DNA of 64,000 nt from SIG77 sp045589595 (lineage in GTDB: Bacteria > Verrucomicrobiota > Lentisphaeria > Victivallales > UBA1829): assembly GCA_045589595.1 (NCBI GenBank), contig JAZNPK010000001.1, positions 26,861-90,860 on the forward strand. Reading direction: 5' to 3'. The position numbers and the translations under genes were made by a program. Below the pieces are notes generated by a model. That model ran no database searches and had not been told where the DNA came from. It was given only the letters and a program-made list of their open reading frames with translations. Shown here one piece after another: positions 26,649 through 34,990 of this stretch (positions are counted from its first letter, which is position 1; every line of letters starts with the position of its first letter).

Positions 26649-29282
26649 ATGAACAAAATGGTTTTTTTTCTGTTGACCGCACTCTTTGCGGTCAGTGCCT
26701 TCTGCGCTCCGGCAAAGGTGCGGTTCTCTGAAGACGGATTTATCGACATCGACAAAGTCGGCTTCGCTCTGGTCTGGATGGACCGCAGATGGAGACAATC
26801 TCCCGCCAGCAGTGCCAAAAACGACACCACTTGGAAATTGCTCAAACGCACCGACAACCTGATGGTCTACAAGGTCAACGGAACTGACGGCGCACCGGGT
26901 GAAATCACAATGAAACTTTCTCCGGGCAAGGAGAAAAATCAGTTCATCCTCACCACAGAAGCCAGGTTCAGCGGCGAGTGCGATCCGAGTTCCCTCGGTA
27001 TCAAAGCCCGCGTATCTCGGTCGCTGACTTCGGCGGACTCAAATACTCCATCAACGGCAAAGTTTCAACATTTCCCGTCAAGTTCAAAAAATATATGCTG
27101 TGGAGCGGCAAATGCAATCAGTACAAAAATGCCTTCCGGCAGCGGCTCGATCACTTTATCCGGCCCCTTCTATATGCACATGCAGGATAACCGCCGCTGG
27201 GGCGAATCAACGGTCGCCCCCCGTATCGGATTTGAGCCGTACACCGGAAAATTCACTTCCGCCGGCAGCCGCATAGTCATCACCGTCAACGAAAAGGATC
27301 TTTCACTCGGTTTCCTCGATCTCGCTCCGCTTTTCCTCAAAGAAGATAAAGATTGGGCAGCCATCGACAACAAACAGGATGTTATACCCGGCTCCGCGCT
27401 CGACTTTTCCGGACGCATCGATTCCCCTGCCGGAAACAAAGGTTTCCTCAAGGTGAAGGGTGACAAATTCTACTTTGAAAAAGAGCCGGATAAACCGGTC
27501 AGATTCTACGGAACCAATCTCGTCGGAACCAGTCAGGTCATCGGAAAAGAGCAGAGCGAGATCCTCGCCAAACGGCTCGCCGCTTTCGGATTCAACAGTG
27601 TCCGTATTCACCACCACGACAATGAGGTCTGCGACCGCAAGGATACCCGCAAACTTGATCCCAAACTGATGGATAACTTCGATTATCTTCTCTACTGCTT
27701 CAAAAAGAACGGACTTTACATCACGACCGACGTCTATGTTTCCCGCCGCGGCATCACAAAAGAGGAGCTGCCCAAGTACGGACCGATTTCCGGACCCGCT
27801 GAGTACAAAGCATTTTTCTGGATCGACGACGACGTTTTCCAGAACTGGAAGGATGCCGCCAGAAACTTCTACACCCACGTCAACCCCTACACCGGACTCG
27901 CTCTCATCGACGATCCGGCGTTGATCAGCCTCTCTCTGGTCAACGAAGGCAACCCCTTCAACTGGCACAACGCCAGTGCCAGAACTGCAAAACTCTACCG
28001 CGCAGGACTCGCTGAATACCGCAAGACCCATCCCAAGGCAACGATCAACGAATTTTGCGCTCATCTCGCTGCCAAACGCTACAAAGAGATGAAGGAGTAT
28101 ATGATTTCCCTCGGCTGCAAAGTTCCCCTGACCGACCAGAATTTCATCTGCAGCAAACACATCGCGTGGGAGCGCGCACAGTACGACTATGTCGATAACC
28201 ACAGCTATTGGGACCATCCGCGCTTCGTGGGCAAAAAGTGGAATCTTCCGGTATCTCCCTCCAACAAAAATGTTCTGACCGAGATCTCCAACGTTCCCGC
28301 CGTGCTTTTCCCGACCCGGGTGCTGGGTATGCCGTTCTTCGTCACTGAATTCGACTACGCCGCCCCCAATATCCACCGTCTCCACGGTCCTGCGCTCTTC
28401 GCCGCTTACGCCGCGTTCCAGGAGTGGGATGGCATCTATCAGTTCGCCTATGCTCACAGCGGCAAGGTGATGTTCGACAAAAACGCGGTCGGACACTACT
28501 TCGATCTCTCCCGTGATCCGGCAAAGGCTCTCGCCTACAAGCTCGCGGCAAGGGTATTCCTCTACGGACAGGTCAAACCCGCTCCCAAAACCATCGCCCT
28601 CGATCCTCCCCGCAGCAGGAACGACCGCAACGGCTGGCCCGCGCCTGCCGCCGCTCTCGGATTTGTCGCCAAGCTCGGCAGTGATGTCGGCAAGCCAAAT
28701 GCCAAATATGATGTGAAACTTGATCTGAATTTCTTCAAAAAGAATCCGTTTGCCAAATTCAACGAAAAAAATATCCTGCCCAAGGGACATTTGAGCAACT
28801 CCGGAAAACTCTTCTGGACTCCCCAGCTCCGTTTCGATCCTGCCAACGGAAGTTTCCGTCTGACTTCCGACGGTGCCGAAGTCGCCAGCCTTCAGGCGGG
28901 AGAGTCGCTCAAAGGCAAGCGTCTTGCGGTCGAAAACGGAGAAGCCGAAGCGACCGTGGCGATCATTCCGCAGGATACGGTGAACCTCGAGACTGCAAAG
29001 CGCATCGTTCTCATCCACCTCACCGACTGCCACTCCACCGGACGCCACTTCGTCAACAAGTCGATGTCGCAGTTGAACGCGTGGGGTAAAACCCCCTTCC
29101 TCGTCAAGCGCAGCGGTGCCAAAGTCACCCTCAAGCTCGAAGGGAAAAACTGGAAGGTCTACTCCCTCGCTCTCGACGGCTCAAGAAAGCGGGAGATCCC
29201 CTTCACCACCACCAAAGACGGCAAGCTCCAGCTTTCCATCAACACCGCCGACCAGCTGGCGTGCGAACTGGTGAGAAAGTAA
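26649..29282 (+). CDS. Secreted clan GH-A glycoside hydrolase (GH5-like), with compensated frameshift
   Basis: 877 residues with an N-terminal signal peptide (hydrophobic 'VFFLLTALFAVSAFC', cleavage near residue 20). An N-terminal beta-sandwich (20-290) precedes a TIM barrel (about 300-640) with the clan A pattern: acid/base in 'LSLVNEGN' (Glu433) and nucleophile in 'FFVTEFDY' (Glu567), plus 'NSVRIHHHDNE' on an early strand. A C-terminal beta domain (700-877) ends it. A retaining secreted or periplasmic hydrolase of beta-linked glycans is the likely role. Between about 27012 and 27113 the frame in use reads as Ser/Thr junk, while the next frame reads a natural domain strand; a lost base and a gained base probably explain it. 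The gene also favours CTC/GCC codons more than its neighbours. Confidence 0.82.
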   Translation: MNKMVFFLLTALFAVSAFCAPAKVRFSEDGFIDIDKVGFALVWMDRRWRQSPASSAKNDTTWKLLKRTDNLMVYKVNGTDGAPGEITMKLSPGKEKNQFILTTEARFSGECDPSSLGIKARVSRSLTSADSNTPSTAKFQHFPSSSKNICCGAANAISTKMPSGSGSITLSGPFYMHMQDNRRWGESTVAPRIGFEPYTGKFTSAGSRIVITVNEKDLSLGFLDLAPLFLKEDKDWAAIDNKQDVIPGSALDFSGRIDSPAGNKGFLKVKGDKFYFEKEPDKPVRFYGTNLVGTSQVIGKEQSEILAKRLAAFGFNSVRIHHHDNEVCDRKDTRKLDPKLMDNFDYLLYCFKKNGLYITTDVYVSRRGITKEELPKYGPISGPAEYKAFFWIDDDVFQNWKDAARNFYTHVNPYTGLALIDDPALISLSLVNEGNPFNWHNASARTAKLYRAGLAEYRKTHPKATINEFCAHLAAKRYKEMKEYMISLGCKVPLTDQNFICSKHIAWERAQYDYVDNHSYWDHPRFVGKKWNLPVSPSNKNVLTEISNVPAVLFPTRVLGMPFFVTEFDYAAPNIHRLHGPALFAAYAAFQEWDGIYQFAYAHSGKVMFDKNAVGHYFDLSRDPAKALAYKLAARVFLYGQVKPAPKTIALDPPRSRNDRNGWPAPAAALGFVAKLGSDVGKPNAKYDVKLDLNFFKKNPFAKFNEKNILPKGHLSNSGKLFWTPQLRFDPANGSFRLTSDGAEVASLQAGESLKGKRLAVENGEAEATVAIIPQDTVNLETAKRIVLIHLTDCHSTGRHFVNKSMSQLNAWGKTPFLVKRSGAKVTLKLEGKNWKVYSLALDGSRKREIPFTTTKDGKLQLSINTADQLACELVRK

Positions 29283-30096
29283 ATAAACTCAAAAAGAAAA
29301 GGGAGAGCGGTGTTATAAAAAAGCTGGTGGCAGCCGATAAAACAATTGTCCTGGGCGATGGAACAGTGATCCCGATTTCGGATATTATAGAGCTTTGATA
29401 GGAAAATGTCCCTCAAATGTCCCCCAAGATGACCCTCAAGGTGTCGCTCAAGGTGTCGCTCAAGGGAAAAACGTCAGTGAGGACGTTGGTTCCTCGAACC
29501 GGACAAGTACCGGACAAGTTGCCGGGTTAGATTTTGCATTTTATGTCAGTTACGTGATTTTCAAACTGCGAACTTTTAACAGGCAAGTCTCGTAGACATC
29601 ATTTCAAGAACAGTTCGCTGTGTTGACGTTAAACAGCGTTTGCGTTGCTCCTTTGAACCTCGTCCTCTGCTCGATTTGAGCGTAATTTGAGCTTGGGACG
29701 AGATCCCGACCCTACAGAGAAAGAGAGAGAAAAACGGCCGGGAAAAGGCGAGAATAGTGGGCATAGGATTAGGGAGTTTCCTTTGTCCGGCGTTCTCTGT
29801 TTTGTGCAAGTGATTGATTGTGCGGGCGTAAAAGAGAAAGAAAAACGGAACCAGGCTTTGACTTCCTGATTCCGTACTTTTTACGAATGGAGGAGGTTGT
29901 GTCGCTTGGCAGCGAACTTTTCTCCTGACAATTTTTTACGCTCAAATGATAAAAAAGTTCGCAAAGGCAATACCTCATTTTATAGAGAGTTATAGAACTG
30001 CGAAAAAAGTCCCGTAAAATCAAAAATCGTAAAAAATAATGCTTAGGACTTTCCCTGTCGAAAGGTCGTTGTTTTATCGTTTACCAAGATTATAGT
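29283..30096. other. Intergenic region with probable gene remnants
   Basis: About 800 bases without an intact gene. A frame ending at the stop 29396-29398 reads 'TIVLGDGTVIPISDIIEL', which looks like the end of a real small protein but has no sensible start. The frame from 29395 reads 'VPQDDPQGVAQGVAQG' and 'TSTGQVAG', the sort of linker seen near the C-terminus of AlbA_2 or Fic-type proteins, coded by a direct repeat of gtgtcgctcaag; it runs out quickly. The rest (29580-30090) is AT-rich with no ribosome sites or recognisable products. Confidence 0.45.
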
Positions 30097-30471
30097 TTAT
30101 TTTCTGAAGGCTTTTTTTAACCCACAGAAATCCACCGGCAGCAGCGCAAGCATAGATATAATGCAAAATATACCGAGGACCAGAGATTTTTCAAAGGCAC
30201 AGGAAGCAATACCGCACAAAATCAAAGGAATATACCATACATAATGAGGAAAATTCCACCGGAAAAGCAGTCCGCATTTTATCAACAATCCGATTATAAA
30301 CGCCGGATAAGCACACAGCAGTACGGCCAGAAATTCCATACCGCAAGTTTCATATCCAAACGGCGACCATTCAAATCCTGACCAGTACCAGCAAAGTGCG
30401 TTAAAGAACCCGAATTCCAGCAGAATAAGCGAAATGGATATGGCAATCAAGTATTCAATCTTATTTTTCAA
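30097..30471 (-). CDS. Small membrane protein, fourth gene of envelope operon
   Basis: 124 residues starting with TTG at 30471, chosen because AGGAGG lies 7 bases before it. About four membrane helices: residues 7-30, 45-68, 74-90 and 94-115 ('LVLGIFCIISMLALL'). No family recognised. It overlaps the end of the preceding gene by 11 bases and closes a four-gene operon with two other small membrane proteins and a lipoprotein. Codon use is AT-richer than the T6SS and sugar genes, suggesting later arrival. Confidence 0.68.
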   Translation of the reverse strand: MKNKIEYLIAISISLILLEFGFFNALCWYWSGFEWSPFGYETCGMEFLAVLLCAYPAFIIGLLIKCGLLFRWNFPHYVWYIPLILCGIASCAFEKSLVLGIFCIISMLALLPVDFCGLKKAFRK

Positions 30472-30910
30472 CTTTTCTCCTCCTGTTCAGCCAATCTTTT
30501 ATCAGGATGATTGTGACGAATGTCAAGCCGCCCAATGCGTACAGAATTGGAGTAATTACGATTGTACCGACCGCCATCGCTTTCATATCCCGGAAACGGG
30601 GACGGTAATTGTGTTTTGCATATTCGGCACGGATCGTTGGCGGCATACAGTCAATATCATGCCATCCATGCGGTGTTTTGGCAAACTGATTATACAATTC
30701 CATCCGGTAATGCCATCCGCTGTAAACGCAAGCGATCTGCAATGGCGAAAGTACCAAAGGAAAGATCAAAAGCCAGAGAAAAAACAGTTTCTTCAGACGG
30801 AAAAGAAGATAAAATCCGCCAACCGCCCAAAGTATAACCAATGGAAGCAGCACCCAAAGGCGGTATTCATAGATAAAACTGAAAATTTTCAAATCTGCTG
30901 GAACAGTCAT
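30461..30910 (-). CDS. Small membrane protein, third gene of envelope operon
   Basis: 149 residues from ATG 30910, which forms an ATGA overlap with the stop of the upstream gene and has AAGGAG 8 bases ahead. Two adjacent membrane helices at about 15-35 and 42-62 ('LFFLWLLIFPLVLSPLQIA'), a soluble loop of some 50 residues with 'GWHYRMELYNQFAKTPHGWHD' and several charged and aromatic residues, then a third helix at about 117-140. C-terminus Lys/Arg-rich, so likely cytoplasmic. Not recognised. Confidence 0.7.
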   Translation of the reverse strand: MTVPADLKIFSFIYEYRLWVLLPLVILWAVGGFYLLFRLKKLFFLWLLIFPLVLSPLQIACVYSGWHYRMELYNQFAKTPHGWHDIDCMPPTIRAEYAKHNYRPRFRDMKAMAVGTIVITPILYALGGLTFVTIILIKDWLNRRRKVEK

Positions 30911-31374
30911 CTCTGTCTCCTTTTTAGCCACAGTTTTTGAATCAGGCGGATTAGTAGATAAATCATCCCAATAGGTATCATTGTGAACCAGATATACGCC
31001 CAGCCGAAAAGATAAGCACAAACGACAGAAAATCCATTCTCCGGATACCTGCCAAACTGTGTATCAAGAAACATTCCCAACGCAACAATGCCCCAGCAGA
31101 AAAGGAAGAAAATACCCCAAGGTACAATGGAATAGTGACCGCGTTTGCGATGACGGAATAGTTGCGGAAAATAATAATGTAGCAGACACATTCCAATGGG
31201 CAGATCAAAAAGGAATATGGTTCCGCAAACATCCGATACAAAATTATACATTGATCGGCTGCTTGCCGGATCAAATGCAATCACAAGAATATGAGGCAAC
31301 AGCAATAATAGAGCGATCCATAAAAATCTGATGTTTTTCATTGCCGCCCCCATTGATATTTCATTCTTTGCCAT
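30907..31374 (-). CDS. Small membrane protein, second gene of envelope operon
   Basis: 155 residues, ATG 31374 with AAGGTG ahead. Four predicted membrane helices: about 16-34 ('FLWIALLLLLPHILVIAF'), 46-68, 84-105 and 121-145 ('IWFTMIPIGMIYLLIRLI'), ending in a basic tail KRRQR. No recognised family. Translationally coupled to the next gene by a 4-base overlap. Confidence 0.7.
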   Translation of the reverse strand: MAKNEISMGAAMKNIRFLWIALLLLLPHILVIAFDPASSRSMYNFVSDVCGTIFLFDLPIGMCLLHYYFPQLFRHRKRGHYSIVPWGIFFLFCWGIVALGMFLDTQFGRYPENGFSVVCAYLFGWAYIWFTMIPIGMIYLLIRLIQKLWLKRRQR

Positions 31375-31389
31375 CCATCACCTTTTTTA

Positions 31390-31794
31390 TTACATTGCAT
31401 CCTGAATGTAAGATGTTTTTTGTGAAATGACTTTATCGCTTTTGTCAAAAACGACCTCGTAGAAATCTCTTGCCGCAGGCGTTGACAAAAACCTTGTCGT
31501 AAAATAACCTCTTAATGCCGGAGATTGCCGAACCCTTTCATCTGCCAATACTTCTTCTGCAGTTTTGAAATAGACATTGGAATTGCAGCCAAGATTGGGA
31601 TGTTGGGGGTCTGCAATACAGATGTTTATGTGCGTTCCCCATGCTCTTTCCGGATTGGAAGCAAATATTTTCACCACTTCTTCTCGGCTTTTTCCAACGA
31701 AATCCACTTTCGGCAATTTTGAAAAACCGCTGAAACATCCCGATAGAAAAAGAACACAGAAAAATCCTGACAGAAAAATCAAAAACTTTTTCAT
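31390..31794 (-). CDS. Lipoprotein, first gene of envelope operon
   Basis: 134 residues from ATG 31794 (AAGGAG with 9-base spacing; a GTG six bases earlier is possible). Signal peptide with lipobox LSGC, Cys at about residue 20. The mature part contains 'DFVGKSREEVVKIFASNPERAW', a short alpha/beta segment resembling SmpA/BamE-like small lipoproteins in style, but the match is too weak to name. Followed after 15 bases by three small membrane-protein genes, implying a joint envelope function. Confidence 0.72.
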   Translation of the reverse strand: MKKFLIFLSGFFCVLFLSGCFSGFSKLPKVDFVGKSREEVVKIFASNPERAWGTHINICIADPQHPNLGCNSNVYFKTAEEVLADERVRQSPALRGYFTTRFLSTPAARDFYEVVFDKSDKVISQKTSYIQDAM

Positions 31795-31831
31795 ATTCAC
31801 TTCTCCTTACTCAAATCAACCACTCGAAAGT

Positions 31832-31860
31832 AGTATAATGTGTGTTGCAAGCATTTACAA
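31832..31860 (-). promoter_or_regulatory. Predicted promoter of the four-gene envelope operon
   Basis: Read on the minus strand: TTGTAA (31860-31855), 17-base spacer, TATACT (31837-31832), 38 bases before the lipoprotein start. Confidence 0.65.
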
Positions 31861-31939
31861 CTGCGAATCTGCAAATTTTATTGAAATCAAATCTATGTTG
31901 AACTATTTTATCCGATTACAAATTTGAAAGGAAGCAATT

Positions 31940-32426
31940 ATGAAAGTTGATGAAAAAATAATACAATCAATAATATGTCGATACCGAAGTGGTGAAAAAA
32001 TTGCGGATCTCGCAAGGGAATATCAGGTCAGCAGAAGTTCGATATATCGGTGGATATTTGCAAGAACTGAAAGAGAAGTTAAATCTGTTACAAAAATATC
32101 TCAACGTGATTTTCATGCAATGCAGCTGGAATTAGAACGGCTGCGAGTTGATAACGAAATTTTCATTTCTTGTCATTGTTCACGATATTCTTCATTGCAA
32201 GAGAAGTTAAATGAAATTGACAGATTGAAAGAGAATTATACCATTCATGCCCTTTGCAGAGTTTTAAATGTGCGACGTTCGACTTACTATCATCACGCGC
32301 TTCGAAGTCCAGAGAAAACAATCATAGAACTTGAAGATGAAAAGTTACGATCACTGATTTCAGAAATTTTCAATCAAAGCAAAGAGAGGTTCGGCGCAAG
32401 AAAAATACGGACAAAATTACTGGGTA
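31940..32426 (+). mobile_element. IS3-type transposase fragment (3'-truncated)
   Basis: From ATG 31940 with AAAGGAAG ahead. Residues 1-50 form a helix-turn-helix typical of IS3-type OrfA ('IADLAREYQVSRSSIYRWIF'), and residues 105-160 match the HTH_21 start of OrfB ('LCRVLNVRRSTYYHHA' and 'SKERFGARKIRTKL'), here in one frame instead of two. The rve/DDE catalytic domain is missing: identity is lost at about 32420-32430 where native araC-type sequence starts. The frame happens to stay open into the araC gene to 32596. Inactive remnant. Confidence 0.82.
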
Positions 32427-33140
32427 TTGGATTATCACGCAGACGGCGCAAATATGGAATTCCGCGTGGACGAACTCCCGTGGCAGAGCCGTCTTCCCGC
32501 CCGCGCCCATCTGTATCCGCCGGGAAAGACTTATATGGAACGCGGTCCCAGCGGCAGAACGGGCGGTGCATTTTTTCTGTTCAGCGGCGAAAATAATACG
32601 CTGCGTTCACTGGTGAACAACAGCGCGGGATTTGCAGAAATCCTTGATCCGGAACATGTTCTTTTCAACTGTATCCGTCAGGGAGCAAGAGCAGCCGCAG
32701 AGAGTACGCGGGGATACTGGCAGTTCTGCCGCACATTTGCCGATGCCATGGAAGCATTGGAGCGTTTGGAGCCGTACGGACTGGAAGACTGGCGTTTTCT
32801 TTATTCCTCTGCCGGACACCGGGTATTATCTCTGGCGGAAAGAACGCTGGAATTTCTGGAACAGCACTACCGAGAAAATATTTCCATATCTCAACTGGCA
32901 CAGCATTTCCGGTGCAGTGCATCCACACTGACCCATAAATTCCGGGAAACATACAGCGAAAGCATCTGGGAACGGCTCCTGAAGATCCGGATCGAACAAT
33001 CCATGCTGCTGTTGAATCAGGGCAGGACATTGAAAGAGATCGCCGCCGAAACCGGATTCTCCACAGAGTTCTACTACTCCAGGATTTTCAGGAAACTGAC
33101 CGGATTTTCGCCCGGCGCTTACCGGAAACAGAAAATATGA
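32427..33140 (+). pseudogene. AraC-family regulator, 5'-truncated at the IS junction
   Basis: About 237 residues remain. The C-terminal half is a complete AraC-type double helix-turn-helix: 'ISISQLAQHFRCSASTLTHKFRETYSESIWERLLKIRIEQ' and 'TLKEIAAETGFSTEFYYSRIFRKLTGFSPGAYR'. The N-terminal part has a cupin-like effector region ('AHLYPPGKTYMERGPSGRTG'). The likely original start was lost when the IS3-type fragment became joined at about 32420-32430; translation from ATG 32455 or the TTG 32427 may still give a protein, and no good ribosome site is seen. Base composition matches the sugar-gene regions, unlike the IS fragment. Confidence 0.75.
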
Positions 33141-33144
33141 GCGG

Positions 33145-33720
33145 CTACACCGGAATCTGTGTGTAGGTCTTGAGAGAATCGTAATCCAGGTCCAGTTCCT
33201 GACAGACCTTCCGCCAGACTTCTTCCGCATTTTCATCAGAAAGCAGGGGACTCCAACCGGATCCCAGATAGATCTTCAGCGCCGGGATCCGGAAATCATC
33301 CGTATCCAGATAAAGAAAACGGAATCCCTGTTCCACGCAGACACGCATGGCTTCCAGACAAACCGCTTTGCCAAGACCTTTTCCGCGGAAGGCGGGATCA
33401 CTCATCACCTGGCCGAGAACTGCCATCGCCGGATTACTGCAGATCTCTGCCGTAGCCGCCGCAACTGCAATCCCTGACGCCACTTCTTCGCACACCACCA
33501 GACCGCGGGGCAGTGGGGTTTCCAGCAGATTTTTCCGCCATGCCTTGACAAAATCCTCGTGCGTGTAGCCGGGTGCGCCCCAGCCCGCACGATTCCGCAG
33601 ATCACAATATTTTTCCACATATTCCACATCGCAGCGGATCAGACGGAATCCTTCCGGCAGTTCGATTTTTTCCGGGACGGGGAATTCCTGCGTATCAAGG
33701 ATCATTTTCAGGTGGCTCAT
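33145..33720 (-). CDS. GNAT-family N-acetyltransferase
   Basis: 191 residues. The acetyl-CoA binding motif A is present as 'VMSDPAFRGKGLGKAVCLEAM' (RGKGLG near residues 113-118), followed by a GNAT-like 'LYLDTDDFRIPALKIYLGSGW' in the last third. Soluble, no signal. Transfers an acetyl group from acetyl-CoA to an unknown amine. Convergent with the truncated araC gene, four bases apart. Own promoter with near-consensus boxes. Confidence 0.85.
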   Translation of the reverse strand: MSHLKMILDTQEFPVPEKIELPEGFRLIRCDVEYVEKYCDLRNRAGWGAPGYTHEDFVKAWRKNLLETPLPRGLVVCEEVASGIAVAAATAEICSNPAMAVLGQVMSDPAFRGKGLGKAVCLEAMRVCVEQGFRFLYLDTDDFRIPALKIYLGSGWSPLLSDENAEEVWRKVCQELDLDYDSLKTYTQIPV

Positions 33721-33767
33721 TTTCTGTGTATTCCAGTCTTTGGGGGTTTTGTCTGAAAAGTTTCTTT

Positions 33768-33796
33768 ATTATACTGTCATTTCTGCTCGGAATCAA
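33768..33796 (-). promoter_or_regulatory. Predicted promoter of the GNAT gene
   Basis: On the minus strand: TTGATT (33796-33791), 17-base spacer, TATAAT (33773-33768), 48 bases ahead of the start codon. Confidence 0.7.
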
Positions 33797-34138
33797 TGAA
33801 TTATCCGGCAAAAACATACACAATATGCCAAAAGTTTTTCATCCGCTCCGGTCTTCGCCTCCGGCTTGCCCGGGCGTAAAAAAGGCGACCAAAATACCCA
33901 TCTTCGTAATTTCTATGCCCGATTGCCCGGCTTCGGATTGCTGCGCAACTCTACGCCGTGGCAGGCTTCCCTTTGGCATCCGCCAAACTGGAATTTGCCA
34001 GTCCAAGAGGAACTTTTCAGCCCATTATTGCTCTGAAATTTTTACCGGACAGCAGTGATCTTGAGTCATTATTAAAAAGTCTTATAATTTGTTAATGTTT
34101 ATGAAGCAGAAAATCACTATAGCCCAAAGTTATGCTTT
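33797..34138. other. Intergenic region between GNAT gene and rmlD
   Basis: No gene seen. Contains copy 2 of the leader element at 34038-34053. GC-rich in the middle (33840-33990) and AT-rich at the right end. No T-run terminator for rmlD was found. Confidence 0.5.
34038..34053 (+). repeat. Leader element, copy 2 (atttttaccggacagc)
   Basis: Exact 16-base match to 2843-2858 and a 20-base match (through agtg) to 37908-37927. Unlike the other copies there is no gene downstream on the same strand; it lies between the 5' end of the GNAT gene and the 3' end of rmlD. Confidence 0.6.
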
Positions 34139-34987
34139 TCAGTTGAATTCTGAAGCGATAAACTCTGCCAATGCTTCTTTCCAGTGCGGCATTGGAGAAA
34201 GTCCGTTTTCTTTCAGACGCCTTTTTTCCAAACGTGAATTAGCAGGGCGCGGAGCAGGACGGGGAAATTCTTTTGTCGTGCAAGGTTGTATTTGCTGTGT
34301 TCTGTGAGCCAGGCGAAATATTTCTGCGGCGAATTCAGCCCAAGAAGCTTCGCCTTCACAAGTGAGATGAAAAGTTCCCGTAAGAGTCCTGTGATTCAGG
34401 ATTTCCCTGAGCTTTCGTGCCACGGATAAAGCACCGGTGGGATTACCTACCTGATCTGCAACCACTTTCAAAAAAGGGCGGCTACCATCAGCAAGCTGTA
34501 ACATCGTATGTACAAAGCTCGGTCCTCCAGCACCGTAGAGCCACGATATACGACATATTACATGGTCCGGACAGAAGTGGCGCACGGCTTCTTCCCCGGC
34601 AAATTTGCTTTGCCCGTAAACAGTTCTGCCGCCATCTGCGATGTCATATTCACTGTATGGCTTAGGAGAATCACCGGAAAAAACATAATCGGTGGATATG
34701 GCGATCAGGCGGATATGATAACGATTGCAGGCCTTTGCAACATTTGCGGAGCCATCACGATTGATGAGAAATGCAGTTTCTTTTTCAGTTTCACACTTGT
34801 CCACTTTTGTCATTGCTGCACAATGAATAATGGTATCTGGAAGTTCCCGCTGTATGAAAGAATCCAATAAAACTTCATCTGTGATGTCACATTCCGGCAG
34901 ATCTGCACAGATAATATTATGCTCGCTGAATTCTTTTTGAATAGTTCGACCAAGCATCCCTTTTCCACCAGTAATAAGGATTTTCAT
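34139..34987 (-). CDS. rmlD: dTDP-4-dehydrorhamnose reductase
   Basis: 282 residues. N-terminal Rossmann motif 'ITGGKGMLGRTIQ' (residues 4-16), the active-site 'VYGQSKFAGE' with the YxxxK pair near 128-132, and 'CRISWLYG' near 148-155, all as in RmlD/RfbD short-chain reductases. Makes dTDP-L-rhamnose in the last step using NAD(P)H. Last gene of the rmlB-A-C-D operon, 3 bases after rmlC. Confidence 0.95.
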   Translation of the reverse strand: MKILITGGKGMLGRTIQKEFSEHNIICADLPECDITDEVLLDSFIQRELPDTIIHCAAMTKVDKCETEKETAFLINRDGSANVAKACNRYHIRLIAISTDYVFSGDSPKPYSEYDIADGGRTVYGQSKFAGEEAVRHFCPDHVICRISWLYGAGGPSFVHTMLQLADGSRPFLKVVADQVGNPTGALSVARKLREILNHRTLTGTFHLTCEGEASWAEFAAEIFRLAHRTQQIQPCTTKEFPRPAPRPANSRLEKRRLKENGLSPMPHWKEALAEFIASEFN

Positions 34988-34990
34988 AAT

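Noticed and set aside
30434..30940. Plus-strand frame opposite the small membrane protein genes
   Set aside because: The minus-strand genes have strong ribosome sites, overlaps and membrane helices; the plus-strand product is His/Lys/Gln-rich without features.
31840..31865. tgtgttgcaagcatttacaa as left end of the IS3-type element
   Set aside because: Has the TG start expected of an IS3 end, but it coincides with the well-formed minus-strand promoter of the envelope operon, and no matching right end is visible.
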